64,000 nt of DNA, taken from the NCBI GenBank assembly GCA_035236585.1, contig CP141136.1:24906926-24970925 (forward strand), given 5' to 3'. This document shows positions 46,121 through 61,090 of the stretch, piece by piece. Made by a program: the position numbers and the translations under genes. Source of the stretch: Warburgia ugandensis. Lineage: Eukaryota > Streptophyta > Magnoliopsida > Canellales > Canellaceae. Each line of letters begins with the position of its first letter. The stretch's first letter is position 1. Below the pieces are notes generated by a model, which ran no database searches, had not been told where the DNA came from, and saw only the letters and a list, made by a program, of their open reading frames with translations.

Positions 46121-48556
46121 GCTAAAAGTGAGGTCCAGCTTCGTGGGCGCACAATATCAGTCAGAAATTTTAGTCTTTCTCCGTATATTCCTCGTGTAAA
46201 TTATTTGCGTCCACCATCTACCAAGCTATCTGTCAATAGGCCTAAGAAAGAATGTTCATTAGAACTTTCCGTGGGAAAAGAAGAACAGGAAACCGGCAAA
46301 CTTCAAGTAGAAAGTGGAACTACCTTGTCCTTGTATATTCTCCACTCGTTTGATTTTATGCCAAACCGAACAGCCAAAGAATGAAATGCATAAAGAAATG
46401 GAAGTAGGTGCGAAAGGGAAATCTCTATTCTAAACAATGTTGTTTTTTCTTCTCCTTGACAGGCCTCAAGAAAAAGTTCCACGCCTAAGCTATAATTCTA
46501 ATGCAAGCTAGATCCACGAATGAAGTGAAGGGATACCTAATCTTCTCCATGAGGAATTGTTTTCTTCTCTGTGTCAATATTCACTTCTGGACAAGCAAAT
46601 AATTCTCCAATGTCCTCTTTGTACATGAATTTCAAGATCAAAGAGCCTAATAGCAACGGCACTCTATTTTCTCTCTAATGAAAATGACTTGACCACACTT
46701 TCGGTAGACATAGTGCCTCTTTATAGTCTGTGGGAAGAAAAGAAGCATAATTCATAGTTACAAAGTTTGGAGTCAAGAAAAAGTTGGCTTGGGAAAAAGT
46801 CTAAAAATTCAGAAAACTTATAGAAAGAGCTAGAACAGTAAGAGAAAAAAAAAAGACTGCAAATTTTAAAAATAAAACTAATAGCAACATATCTAACCAC
46901 ATCTTAAGTATAAATTTAGATTATTATAAACAAAAGTAAATATCATTATATCATAGATAGAAATTATATTATTATAGATAGAGTTGAAGATTAGGGTTAA
47001 AATGTTGAAGAAAATTCAGAAAAAAGGAAGTAAAAAGTGACGAAGTAATAAATTTGATTTTTTAAAGACATGTTTTAAATGAAATATAAAAAAAAATTAA
47101 AAGACAACTTTTTTTATTAAAAAAATATATCTATTTAAAGTTTGATGTGATTCATGCAAAGAAGAACAAGCATGTAAAAGTGGAAGAGAAAACTTGGAAG
47201 GGTTATATGTTTTGCAACCCCTTTGAATGAGAAGATCATTATAGCCTTTCTGTGGCAATTCTTCTTTTACTTTATGAGTGTTTACTGTGTTAGCAAGGGC
47301 ATCGAAACAAGTGGTACCTCCTTTCACCAATGCAGTTTTTATGGATTTTTCACCAGTCCATGCCTTCTAAAGTATGTCTTGCTCCAAAATGTTGGCCTGT
47401 TTGACATGTACCAACACAGTCCTGCATTTCATTTTTAACTTCCTTTCCTTTAGCTTATTTTTTTATCTGATTTACTCTTTTGGTTGTCCAATTTCGATCA
47501 TGTTAAGTGTACATGTTGAACCTAGATAGCTAGGTGGTACTGAGAACAATGCCCCCAATCATCCCCTTGTTTCCAATATGCTAGCTTTCATAAGTTTCTA
47601 ACTAGCCATCGATGATTTCAATCATCTCATTGTTTTAAATTTATCAGCATTTGTTTTTTAAGTTTCTAACTTGCCACGAGGATCACAATTACAAAATTCT
47701 CTGAATAATTAAAAGAGAAAAGGTCTACTTCTTGATGCCTAACTTTTCCCCAAACAATTCTAAAGTTCTTACAATTTTCCAATTCAAAAGTAAAAGTCTA
47801 AGAAATTAATATAGATTTAACTTATAAATCTTAAATAATTTTCCAAATTTTCAAATATTACTAGTAAATCTAGTGACAAATTCAAATTAAAAACTTAAAC
47901 TCACATATAAAAAACAAATTTTCTAAAAAATTTCATGCAAGCTAACCAAAATTTATGAATATTTGTATTGTCAATTTATTACCAAATCTAAACTTTGTGG
48001 CTATAATTAAAACATTGGCTTTGCATGCATTGGACATCTATGATTTAACCCAGAATGTCAGAAGTTGCAATCAACAAGTATCCCATCTCTGCGTCTGTCA
48101 ACTTAGCCGATATAATAATCACAGAAACCAATATTTAATGTTTGAATTAGTTGTAGACATTAATCTAGTAGCTGAGCTAATGAAGCTGATATGGATGTAT
48201 TTCCAATTGCCTATGGCTTGTCACAAGAATGATATATTATGAACATCTAAATTCCTTTGTTCCATTAATTGCACCATCTCAATGCTTATAACTTGATATA
48301 TTCTCCAAAATTTTGGCAATTTAAATATGTGCTCAATAAAGAATACCATCAACAAAGCTAGATCAGGCCATGCATTATTTTTGACAAAGGGTCGCATTTC
48401 TAAATAGCTCATTTTCGTTATCTCCCTAAGGTTACTCTTGTGGAAATTACTCATGTTAATTTTATAGGACATGTTTACTTTTGATAGGAATTGCACGCCC
48501 CCAATGATACAAATAGTTGGTTCTTCTGTGTATAATAAAAGTGGTTAATTTTGAAT
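46121..48556. other. Unassigned AT-rich intergenic DNA
   Basis: No gene, RNA or element recognised. The short open frames here have no recognised motif. Confidence 0.4.
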
Positions 48557-48568
48557 AAGGTAACAAAC

Positions 48569-48753
48569 AAAAAGGGCAACCACAATACACGAAGCTCCCA
48601 CATAAGTAGGGTTTGGGGAAGGGTAGACCACAAGGGTCAATAGTATGCAATCTTATCTTGCATTTTGCAAGAGGAAATTTCCACGCCTTGAATTTGTAAT
48701 TTCAAGGTTACATGACGACAACTCTATCATTGCGTCAATGCTCCCCTTCGAGC
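48569..48753 (-). mobile_element. Au-type SINE, copy 5, with target duplication
   Basis: Flanked by aaggtaacaaac (48557-48568) and aaagtaacaaac (48754-48765), 11 of 12 matching. The minus strand shows the SINE order ending GGGAGCTTCGTGTATTGTGG and TTGCCC. An open frame across it (48462-48650) is accidental. Confidence 0.9.
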
Positions 48754-48779
48754 AAAGTAACAAACCTTCAACTATTTAT

Positions 48780-49150
48780 CACGCCACAACTTATTTAATG
48801 GCGATAGTTACGAAGGTGGCTTTTCATATTCTTGTCCTGCTGCTGGGTAGACCAGTCATGGTAGATGGTGAGAGCATTACCATTATCGTCATGATTGCCT
48901 TGGCTGGCACTAACGGTAGTGCCTTGGTGATATTCCTTTACTACCATTCATAGACCCAAAGCATGGATGAAGCATGGAGAAAGTTTCTGACCGAACTAGA
49001 AAGTGAAGTACGACTACAATGGGAGACGTCAGAATGCGTCATTTGCTTGACTGAAATCCAGGTAAACGAGATTTGCTAGGACACTGCTGCCTGAATGCAT
49101 CCATTACTGCCACTAGTGGTGGACTAACTCGTGGCTGGCAATAGGCCAGG
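48780..49150 (+). pseudogene. RING-H2 (ATL-like) E3 ubiquitin ligase pseudogene, 5' part
   Basis: ATL proteins are membrane-anchored RING-H2 E3 ligases. A hydrophobic segment (IIVMIALAGTNGSALVIFLY, about 48880-48945) precedes a stop at 48951-48953. In the same frame follow MDEAWRKFLTELESEV and ECVICLTEIQ, holding the first two zinc cysteines (49035, 49044). After a frameshift, LLPECIHYCH gives the next cysteine and the two histidines (49096, 49102, 49111), then a TAG, then NSWLAIG, matching the VDSWL end of the RING. The last C-x2-C pair is separated by the solo LTR that starts at 49151. At least two stops and a frameshift make it dead. Confidence 0.65.
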
Positions 49151-51743
49151 TGTGACGACCCGGGTTTTTATATGATGCAATTTGGATAAAAAGGCGAGAT
49201 CTCTTGTTTTATAAGTATGAAATGCATGAAAATCTTTTTGTTTTGGAAAACAGTCTTTCATAAAAACCCCGAGTGTCAAAACACATTCTCAAATTATCTA
49301 GCCATGGCAAAGTTTTAAATCAATATTATTCTCAAGAAAGTGTTAGTCACAAATTTCAAATTATTAGAGAGTAACTACAATCAAGTAACATTGAAAGATA
49401 AGGTAGGGGTTTACTTACTTGCACTTAGTCTGGGTGTTTTCCTAGCACAAGCATTCCTTGCCCTTAAGTATTTCTTGATGTCTGAAAAATGTTGAGGATT
49501 GGGTGAGTATATACTATACTCAGTAGGAGCCTATCATTACTAGTTTTATAATGCATGAGATGTTTTAAAATCATATGCTCATTCAAAACATGTGTATGTT
49601 TGAATACTCAAGTGCAACATCGATATTAAAATCCATTGTTAAATTGAAATACTAATGACTTAAAGGATCATATAATCCAAAATCGAAAGTATCATATACA
49701 TATGTATCATAACATCATGATATGCATAAGATGCTTCATGGAATACAACTCATGGATCTCTAGTATGGTATGGTCGACCAACCTCATATCATGCCATATG
49801 CAATGCGAATAAATCATCAAACCATAGGGTTCAAATATGTTCACGACCTCACCGCCGTGTGGTCCCCAGGTACCTGAGGACAAAGCTTCATAGCCTCCAC
49901 GGGGCATATGACACATTGACCCAGTGCCGTGACACCAGTGGTAGCCCCCTGTACCACATGCAGTTGATGTAGGGACATGCCCTTTTTGGGCGTGGTACCC
50001 ATTCCACCTAGTAGTGGTAGAGGCTGGGTGGCCAACCCAGACCCTCGGCATAGCATCCACGAGCTTACTAGCCCAAATCATATAAGATCAAACAAGCGAA
50101 AAACCTCTTTTTCAAAACCTATCCTCTTTGGGTCCCTCACAACTGCCTGGCCCTCGGCACTCCAACGTCTTTTGGTAACCCTCAAGGACATGCAATTTTT
50201 GCAAGAACTTAAATCATGCAATGTATGCAATTGTTTGCAAAACATATCTATGCATAATATATATGCAATCATTTACAAAACATGTCTATGCATAAAGCAT
50301 TTATTACATGCATGTTGAATTAAGTCATGCTAAACAAGTCATATACTTAAATCATGTATTCTCAAAACAATTATAGTTCTTTTTAAAGAATCTAGTAGCG
50401 ATAGAGCACCTACCTGGCTAGGTCGCGCTAACCCCTTTGTCCTCGTACGCTCCTGAACATGGTTTAGGGAATCAAGGTTAGTTTGGCCTATCTTTTATGG
50501 GTTTTAGAGTAATTGGTCTTATTACTTAGGCATTAAGGGTCCATTCCTATGCCTATGGATGTCCTAAGGTCCTAATTGGGCCTTGGTATCATCAGTTTTC
50601 CAAAGGTCTAGCGGCCACGCACCACCATCCTATTCTAAGGTTCATGCCTACCTTTGATTGGGCCTTGATCATGGATTTTATAGTTTTAGTGTGTCTGCGT
50701 CGTCGACACGGATACAACGCCTTTTGCAGTGCCTCAATCGGAGCTCTAGATCTCAAGTTATAAGCGTTTTAGTGTCACATGTACATAAAGGCCTTAAGAG
50801 TGAAAAGGCAGAATGCTAGCGTGCTGTGCGTCAGCGGCATGCTCCCGCCTTTTCTTAAGGAACGAAAAATCCCGGCTTGCTAGCTAGCGCTGCGCATCTG
50901 CGGCGTGCGCCGGGTTTTCTGCCCGTCTCTCTCTTTTGCAAGCGCGTCCACGGACGCTCCCATTTGGTTTTTCTCAGACACGGTCGACGCGTCTCGTCCC
51001 TGTGGGACATTTCATTCGTTTAGGGGACCAGGGCATCCTCAGGACACCCTGGTTCGACCCTGTCGAACTAGTGCGGCCCAGGGAATGTCCCTGGGTCCTT
51101 GGTAACTCTCCAGGGCTCTATTTTGCATGATTTTTCATCCAAAAACTTAGGAAAATTGATCTTAGAACTACTGTGAAGATGGGTTTTGAGGGATCTTGGG
51201 CATACTTGGCTCGTTGCTGGGTTTTTCTCCTCGTTTTCCCTCTAGGTTACTCCTCCACAACGGGTTTTCTTCAAGCTTTTGGGTTGCCATTTGAGGCGCC
51301 CAAGAGCTCTATTTATAGAGCTATAAGAGGGTTCTGGAGGGGGCTCTCACCGCCCTTGAATGGCGGTGAAGAAACCTCCAGAATGGCGGTGATTTCTCTT
51401 CCAATCACCGCCGTTCTAGAACCCTCTAGGGGGTTGAAGATGAAGGGTGCCCGTATCAAAACAGGCCCCTGTGTTTTGCAGGCCAAATCCGTTTTTAATA
51501 AAAATTATATTTTTACCCCTGAACTTCAAAGGGCCATAACTTGCTCATTTTAACTCCGTTTAGGTGATTTTGGTCTTGTTGGATTCCTTTTTCTGAGACG
51601 CACCTAATGGTACCATTTTCAGGACCAAATTTCTGGGTTCAGTCAAGGTGGATAGTGAAATGACCAAAATGCCCTTATCTTCAAAAACTGAACTTTTCAT
51701 TGCTAACTTGGGATTTTAATGTTACAAAATTGGAGTCATTACA
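49151..51743 (+). mobile_element. Solo LTR, probably Ty3/gypsy, inside the RING pseudogene
   Basis: It starts TGTGACGACCCGGG and ends GGAGTCATTACA. Flanks are ccagg (49146-49150) and ctagg (51744-51748), a 5-bp duplication with one change. There is no interior and no second LTR, so it is what remains after LTR-LTR recombination. It shares its start and a gggtgcc-gtatcaaa-gcccc block near 51447 with the next solo LTR. The GC-rich open frames at 50905-51130 and 51173-51553 lie within it and are not counted as genes. Confidence 0.72.
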
Positions 51744-51845
51744 CTAGGTGCCTTGTCTGTAACCTCGCGCAAGGACCTTAGTATCAAGCGTCTACAATGA
51801 TCTTAAATTCACTTTTGGAAAGGCCTATTATTTAGTGTCTCATAT
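51744..51845 (+). pseudogene. RING-H2 pseudogene, 3' part
   Basis: Just after the target duplication, TGC CTT GTC TGT reads CLVC, the expected last zinc pair of the RING (C-P-x-C in ATLs), at the right distance from SWLAIG before the insertion, allowing one small indel. The frame ends at a stop about 20 bases later. The remaining bases up to 51845 are unassigned. Confidence 0.4.
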
Positions 51846-54995
<3,150 letters not shown>

Positions 54996-55055
54996 CATAT
55001 CTATGAGGGCATTGGTGTAATTTTGGGTTTACTAGTTAATGGGCATTTTAAGAAA

Positions 55056-55430
55056 TGTTATATAATGTATGTAAACCCATATTTTTTAGTGTAATGAGTG
55101 TGAGAGTGTTGGTAGAGGGGAAAATTAAATAGGGAAAACTATTGGGTTTTTTCCTGTGGGAAAAGGGAAAGAAGATTGGTGGTTAATCTTCAAGGGTCTT
55201 TGTAATCACTCATTATTAATGGATTTCTCTATGGTTGCTCTTTCCATGAACGTAGGCAAACTTGCCGAACCACGTACATCTTGTGTCTTTCCTTAAATGT
55301 ATATGTCCCTCTTTCTCTATATTATTTTTCTTTGATTTCTTTGAATGTATTGGGTGCAAATATTATTATGTATCATAAGGTGATCATTGGCTTCCGTTAG
55401 TAATCATAAAAGTGGGTTTTATTCATAACA
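55056..55430 (+). repeat. 5' LTR of the Tork-like copia
   Basis: It starts TGTTATATAATG and ends TTCATAACA; the ends TGTTAT/ATAACA are perfect inverted repeats. It is 375 bp and lies directly before the primer site. Confidence 0.7.
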
Positions 55431-55448
55431 TTTAATATTAGAGCTACA
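55431..55448 (+). other. Worn primer binding site
   Basis: The sequence tttaatattagagctac stands where TTGGTATCAGAGC would be expected; the GAGC core remains. Confidence 0.6.
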
Positions 55449-55507
55449 GTGCACACAGGGTGTTTGGTGAAATTTCCAAGTGAGGTTTTAAGACCAAGGT
55501 GAGTAAG

Positions 55508-56290
55508 ATGTCAAAGATTTCAAGTGCTAAGTTTGAGGTAGAGAAATTTGATAGCAAGGGAAACTTTGGATTATGGCAAAGGAGGGTGAAGGACCTCTTA
55601 ATACAACAAGGTCTTTATAAGGCACTTGATGGAAAATCTCCAAAGCCATTGGGAATGAGTGAAGAAGATTGGGAGGATACAAAGTTCAAGGCAGTTATCA
55701 CAATTCGCTTGTGTTTAGCGAATGCGATTATGTACAATGTTCTCAATGAGGAAACGGCTTCGAGTTTATGGTTGAAGCTCGAGAAATTATATATGACAAA
55801 AAGTCTAACAAATAAGCTCTACTTGAAGCAAAAATTGTACTCGCTTCGTATGAAGAAAAGTACACCACTTTTGGAGCATTTGAATACATTTAACAAGATT
55901 GTGAGTGATCTCTTTAGCATTGAAGTGGAATTGGATGAGGAGGATATGGCTCTCATTCTTCTTACATCACTTCTATCTTCTTATGAGCATTTAAGGACAA
56001 CTATCTTATATGGAAAAGAAACTCTTGACATGGAGGAGGTTACATTGACTCTTCTAGCCAATAAGGTGAGGAAGAAGCCAACCCCAGAGGAAGAGAGTGA
56101 ATGGATTGGTTGCAAGTAGCTTAAGAAAAGAAGAGGAAGATCAAAAGAGCATGATCAATGGAATGAGAGATCTCGCTCAAAGTCCAAAGGTAAGAAAGGT
56201 AAATGTCACTTTTGTAAGCTTAAAGGTCACTACAAAAGGGGCTGTGAAAAGAGAAAAGAGTGGTTAAAGAAAAAGAAGCTTCAACAGGAA
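55508..56290 (+). pseudogene. Copia gag with intact zinc knuckle, one stop
   Basis: The ATG at 55508 opens a UBN2/gag domain: NFGLWQRRVKDLLIQQGLYK, ASSLWLKLEKLYMTKSLTNK, YLKQKLYSLRM and LLTSLLSSYEHLRTTILY. The frame meets a TAG at 56117-56119 but continues in the same frame through a good CX2CX4HX4C knuckle (CHFCKLKGHYKRGC, 56204-56245). A TAA stops it near 56312. Gag would form the particle and bind RNA. Confidence 0.88.
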
Positions 56291-56371
56291 GAGCAAGCTA
56301 GTGTAGCCACTTAATTGAAAGAAGAGTTGGATATCCTCACAGCTTCTTCAAGTATGGTATCTACACTTGAT

Positions 56372-57480
56372 TGAGTTATTGATTCTAGTTGTTCTTATCA
56401 TATGACTCCTCATAGGAAGATCTTTGACACTTATAGCTCTTGAGATGGAGGAAGTGTATTGATGGGTAATAGTCTTATGTGCAAGTCTGTAGGCATTGGT
56501 ATAGTAAAGATCAAAATGTATGATGGAATGGTGAGAACTTTGACGGATGTGAAGCATGTCCCAGATTTAAGAATGAATTTGACCTCATTAGGGTCCCTAG
56601 ATTCTATTGGGTGTTGCATTAGTATGGCAAATGGGATTATGAAGGTTAAAAAAGGGGCATTAGTTGTGATGAAGGGTAAGAAGAAAAGAAATTTGTATCG
56701 GTTGATTGGTGAGACAATTATAGGTACTGTAGCACTTACCTCCTCTTTAAGTGATTACATGGATGATACAACCCTATGGCATATGAGGTGGGGCCACATG
56801 AGTGAGAGGGGGATGTTAGAATTACACAAAAGGGGTGTACTCAAGGGGATTAAGTCTTGTAAATTAAACTTTTGTAAGTATTGTTTGCTCGGTAACCAGT
56901 GCAAGGTGAAGTTTAGTCTTTCTAGCCACAGAAGTAACAGAATCCTAGAGTACATACATGCTGATGTGTGGAGACCAGCTCCAATGACCTCTAAAGGTAG
57001 TGTGAGGTAATTTGTCTCTTTCATTGATGACTTCTCAATGAAAGAAAGAGATGGAGAAATCTGAAGTGATTACCATTTTCAAATTATGGAAGAAAGAGAT
57101 GGAGAAGCAAACGAAAAAATATGTTAAGGTTTTAAGGTCCGATAATGGTTGCGAGTTCACATCAAGAGAATTCAAAATGTTTTATGAGGAAAAAGGCATT
57201 GTTTGACGTTACACTACACGTGGAACTGCTTAACAAAATGGGGTAACTAAGAGGATGAATAGAACTTTGCTTGAAAGGGCAAGGTTCATGTGTCTCTTTG
57301 TTGATCTTCCCAAGGAGCTTTGGGTTGAGGTAGTAGATATAACTTGTTATGTTGTTAACAGATCTTCCTCAACAACAATTGAACTCAAGATACTAGGAGA
57401 AATTTGTACAGGAAAAACAATTGATTATTCTCATATGAGGATATTTGGGTGCACAGCTTATGTGCATGTGTAAGAAGTCA
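56372..57480 (+). pseudogene. Copia protease and integrase, broken
   Basis: The protease site reads VIDSSCSYHMTP (56376 on; copia usually DSGCSxH), so its glycine is serine. A stop follows at SYSS. The pre-integrase zinc motif is present (LWHMRWGHMSERGM, then CKYC). The integrase core is visible as ILEYIHADVW, LRSDNGCEFTSREF and NRTLLERARFM, with stops after GSVR (57007-57009), GIV and RGTA. A duplicated stretch with ERDGE words lies near 57040-57105. Confidence 0.82.
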
Positions 57481-57614
57481 AAGGCCAAAGTTAGATACAA
57501 AATCCAAGACTTGCATATTCTTAGGATACAAGAAGGGAGTGAAAGGTCACAAATTGTGATCCTATCTCTAAAAGGAAGATAGTAAGCAGAGATGTCGTCT
57601 TTGATGAAAGTAGC

Positions 57615-58540
57615 ATGTTTGAAAGAGTTGAAAAGAAATCTCAGCATTATAAAGTAGAAAAGAGTACATCAATTGAGGTGGAGACGAAGTTAGAAAAGAA
57701 ACTAGTTGAAGAGTCTCATGAGGAAGTTGTCTTAGATACTTCACATGACTTGGCTCATGAAACCACCATGGAAGAGCCTTATTCTATTGCTAAAGGAAAG
57801 GGAAAGCGGCATGGGCAAGTACCATTAAGATATCAAGATGATATCGTCTCATATGCTTTGTCAATTGAATACAATGATCCACTTACATATGAGGAGGCAA
57901 TTAGAGCAAAAGATGGTGATAATTGGTTGAATGCCATGATGGAAGTGATGGAGTCTCTTAAGAAGAATGAGACATGGGATTTAGTTCCACTCCCAAAAGG
58001 CAAAAAGGCCATTGGTTGCAAGTGGGCCTATAAAAGGAAAGAAGTCTTAAATGGAGAACCAGAAAAGTACAAGGCAAGGTTAGTAACTAAGGGCTATGTA
58101 CAACAAGAAGGAGTGGATTTTAATGAAAGTTTCTCACCTGTTGTAAAACATACTTCTATAAGGGTCCTTCTTGCTATGGTTGCTAAATATGATATGGAGT
58201 TTTAGCAACTTGATGTGAAGATTGCATTTTTACATGGTGAGCTTGAAGAGGAGATATTTATGGCTCAACCAAAGGGGTTCACTATGCCTTGTAAGGAAGA
58301 TTGGATTTGTCAACTTAAGAAGTAATTATATAGCCTGAAACAATTTCCTAGACAATGGTATAAGAGGTTTGATGACAAAGCAAGGGTTCATGAGAAACAA
58401 CTATGATAGTTGTGTGTACTATTGAATACTTGAGGATGGTTCTTATATTTTTCTTGTGATTTATGTAGATGATATATTGATTGCATCTACTAACAAATTT
58501 GAGGTGAACAGGTTAAAGCAAATGTTGAGCTAAGAGTTTG
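57615..58540 (+). pseudogene. Copia reverse transcriptase, broken
   Basis: It reads WLNAMMEVMESLKKNETWDL, KAIGCKWAYKRK, YKARLVTKGYVQQEGVDFNE and FSPVVKHTSIRVLLAM, then a stop at YDMEF (58203-58205), [19 protein letters not shown], and the catalytic YVDD at 58462-58473 in an uninterrupted FLVIYVDDILIAS. A stop at QML(S) precedes the next segment. Confidence 0.88.
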
Positions 58541-58542
58541 AC

Positions 58543-59410
58543 ATGAAAAACTTAGGTGTTGCAAAGAAGATTCTTGGCATGGAGATCAAGAGAGACCGCA
58601 AACATGGAAAGTTATGGTTGTCTCAAAGAAACTACATAGAGAAGGTCTTGGCTTGTTTCCACATGTCAGAGGCTAAAAAGGTAAGTATACCTTTAGCTCA
58701 CCATTTTAAGTTATCTCATGAGTGTTGCCTAAAGACCAAGGAAGAAGAAGAATATATGGCCAAGGTTCCATATTCAAATGTAGTTAGGTGTTTGATGTAT
58801 GCTATGGTATGTACTAGGCCAAATATTTCACAGGCAATCAGTGTGGTTATCAAGTTTATGGCCCATCCAGGTAAGATACCTTGGGTGGCAGTGAAATGGA
58901 TTCTTCGTTACTTGAAAGGTACTATTGATATGGGCATTGTGTATGAAAGAGATAATAGAGTTGTGCAAGTGGAAGGCTATGTGGATTCTGATTTTGCAGG
59001 TGACCTTGATAAGAGAAGGTCAATGATAGGTTATGTGTTTACTATGAGTGATGGATCAGTAAATTGGAAGTCTACTTTGCAATGTACTATAGCCTTATCA
59101 ACTACGGAGGCAGAGTATATGGCAGCACTTGAGGCAACTAAGGAGGCAATTTGGTTGAAGAGTTTGGTGGGTGAATTTGGTGTGGTTTAGGACAAGGTAT
59201 TCATTCTCTGTGATAGCCAAAGTGTAATTTGTCTTGCTAAGAATCCAGTTTACCATGAAAGGACCAAACATATTGACATCTGATATCATGAACTTAGAGA
59301 ATTTGTTGATGATGATGGCACAATTGATTTGGAAAAGATCTCAACAAAGGATAATGTTGCTGATATCTTGACTAAACTAGTTTTCATGGACAAGTTTAAT
59401 GGGGATGAAC
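58543..59410 (+). pseudogene. Copia RT thumb and RNase H, broken
   Basis: It reads MKNLGVAKKILGMEIKRD, LSQRNYIEKVLACFHM, VKWILRYLKGTIDMGI and GYVDSDFAGDLDKRRSMIGY, then ALSTTEAEYMAALEATKEA, the copia RNase H. A TAG after GEFGVV (59188-59190) and a TGA before YHELREF interrupt it. It ends near ADILTKLVFMDKF. Confidence 0.88.
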
Positions 59411-59479
59411 ATCATCAATTTTAAAACCTTCAAGAAGAGAACTTACCTCTGCTTCGTTTGAATCTACATAACTAATTGG

Positions 59480-59735
59480 GCCCTGAGTAATTGAAGATAG
59501 TCTTGTCTTCGAAGTTTCCAAGTACCCCTCCAATCCTAGTTAGCCAAGGGTTGCCGAAGCTAGCTCCATCAAAGTTAAGCTTGAATGTATTTGATTGGGG
59601 AGGCTTCCATCTACGAGAAGGTTTTTCATTTTTACTTTTGTTGAGTTCAATTTCACACCACTTTCTCGAGATTTCACTGGGGAACATTACCCAAATTCGA
59701 GAGGAAAGGCAAATTTTCATCCTGGGGTTGTAGTT
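59480..59735 (-). pseudogene. LINE RNase H N-terminal fragment
   Basis: The minus strand encodes WKPPQSNTFKLNFDGASFGN and RIGGVLGNFEDKTIF, the start of the RVT_3 RNase H of plant LINEs (consensus KLNFDGAS.GNPG..G.GG). The catalytic aspartate is present. It is cut off at the copia border near 59480. The domain half missing here is the kind seen at 36520-36665, though the two scraps lie on opposite strands. Confidence 0.75.
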
Positions 59736-60529
59736 GGTGTTTGAGTGAGTTGTGATACACAGGTTCTAATTCTCAAGTGAGAAAGTGAACCCCTGGGAAT
59801 ATATTCAGTGGTTGTGTAGTTAGCATCCCTTAAATATAATTTCCTGAGTTCAAACTTAGTTCCAGTCTTATAATTAAACACAGTCCCCACAAGTGAGAAT
59901 CCGTCTCATCTTATTAGGTGAGGACTCAATCATCTTATGCTTTCACTTGAATGTTTGACTGGAAATCTTACCCGTTTAACTTTGGACAACCAACAAAATT
60001 ACTTTATCAGTGAAAGGAACTTCGCAGATATTGTATTCTAAGGATTCATTTATCACTTTCCTCGCTAAAAGAATTTATTGATTCAAGTGCCTATATTGAT
60101 AAATTGGAAATGGTTGTTAAGTTCTATTGATTGCTAGGAACAACAAAAGCATTAGAAATGATTTAGATTGGAAGTACAGAAAAAGGACACATACTTTGGC
60201 TTAGAGACGGTGCCATGACACCTGTATTGATGTTAGATGATTTGTTATTTGAAATTTGAGAAGACCTGACTGGTATTAGATGTGGTCTTGGCTCCCATAT
60301 TGATGATCTTGAGGCACACAGGATATATAGAGATTGCTCGACAAATAGCTTATATCATGTTTATGTGTTGGCTAATAATTTTTGTCAAAACACACTACTG
60401 GCAATTTGATTCTTGCGTTCAAAATATATGTTGTCCAAAAGAACTAAGAATTAATGCACAAGCATGATGCTTTCCCAAGTTAACAAATTGGTGAGAAAGA
60501 TTGTCCACCAAGAGAGCCATTGGAAGAAC
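59736..60529. other. Unassigned intergenic DNA
   Basis: No gene or element recognised. Confidence 0.4.
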
Positions 60530-61090
60530 AAGTTCGGCTGAGGTGCTTATTTGCATGTGAGGCCCAGGTGGAGAACCGTGATCATAAGGGAAAGTTTATG
60601 AGTGTTAAGGGCGGGGCCTGTAAGGGGAAGGCTGGCTTTGAAAGGGTTATTGGTCAATTTCTTACCTTAAACATGGTTATGTCCCAAGAAGAACAGCTAC
60701 GAGGTAAAGTACATAAGAGGTGCATGACTATTACGGTTAGTAGAAAACCATAGAGGCACTTGACCTATCTGAAACTCCCATGAAAGAGATGTCCTAGGTA
60801 TCCTTGGATTATATCTAGTGCCCTTCAATGTCTAAATCTTGCAAGGCCAAAGAAGCTGACCAAACTCTCCCTAAGGGATTGTCCATGTGTGTGGATTCCC
60901 AACTTTGCTCCTTGATCATAATTTATCCTTGGAGGGGATTCCAAGTTCCTTTTTCAAGCATAAGAAATGCCTTCGTTTCCTTGATTTTTCATATGCAAAT
61001 ATCTCATCTTTCATATGCAGATTTTGCTATGCGATTCTTCTCATCCTCTATAAGACGTCCTTCCTGTTAAGTTTACATTATATTTTCATG
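60530..61090 (+). pseudogene. NLR leucine-rich-repeat fragment
   Basis: NLRs are intracellular immune receptors. In mixed plus-strand frames there is a KFMSVKGGA word resembling the GKFLVKAGA segment between NB-ARC and LRR. Then comes a LDLSETPMKEM-like repeat (about 60757-60790), LNLARPKKLTKLSLRDC (60830-60885) and LLLDHNLSLEGIPSSFFKH with CLRFLDFSYANISSF (60905-61010). The last two follow the usual NLR repeat wording. Several frame changes and stops occur, and no NB-ARC remains. The N-terminal part of the match is weaker. Confidence 0.55.

Larger units (their letters stand above)
55056..59450 (+). mobile_element. Ty1/copia retrotransposon (Tork/Tnt1-like), 3' truncated and broken
   Basis: In order: 5' LTR, primer site, gag with zinc knuckle, protease, pre-integrase, integrase, RT and RNase H, the copia order in one sense. 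Nearly every domain has stops or frame changes. No 3' LTR follows the RNase H; the sequence passes into a LINE scrap near 59480. The Tork/Tnt1 assignment rests on the gag and RNase H wording and is moderate. Confidence 0.85.

Noticed and set aside
48462-48953. Open frame continuing from the SINE into the RING pseudogene as one protein
   Set aside because: Its first part is antisense SINE sequence; only the part from about 48780 resembles an ATL protein.
50905-51553. GC-rich open frames suggesting a small gene
   Set aside because: They lie inside a solo LTR bounded by a target duplication, and show no family motif.
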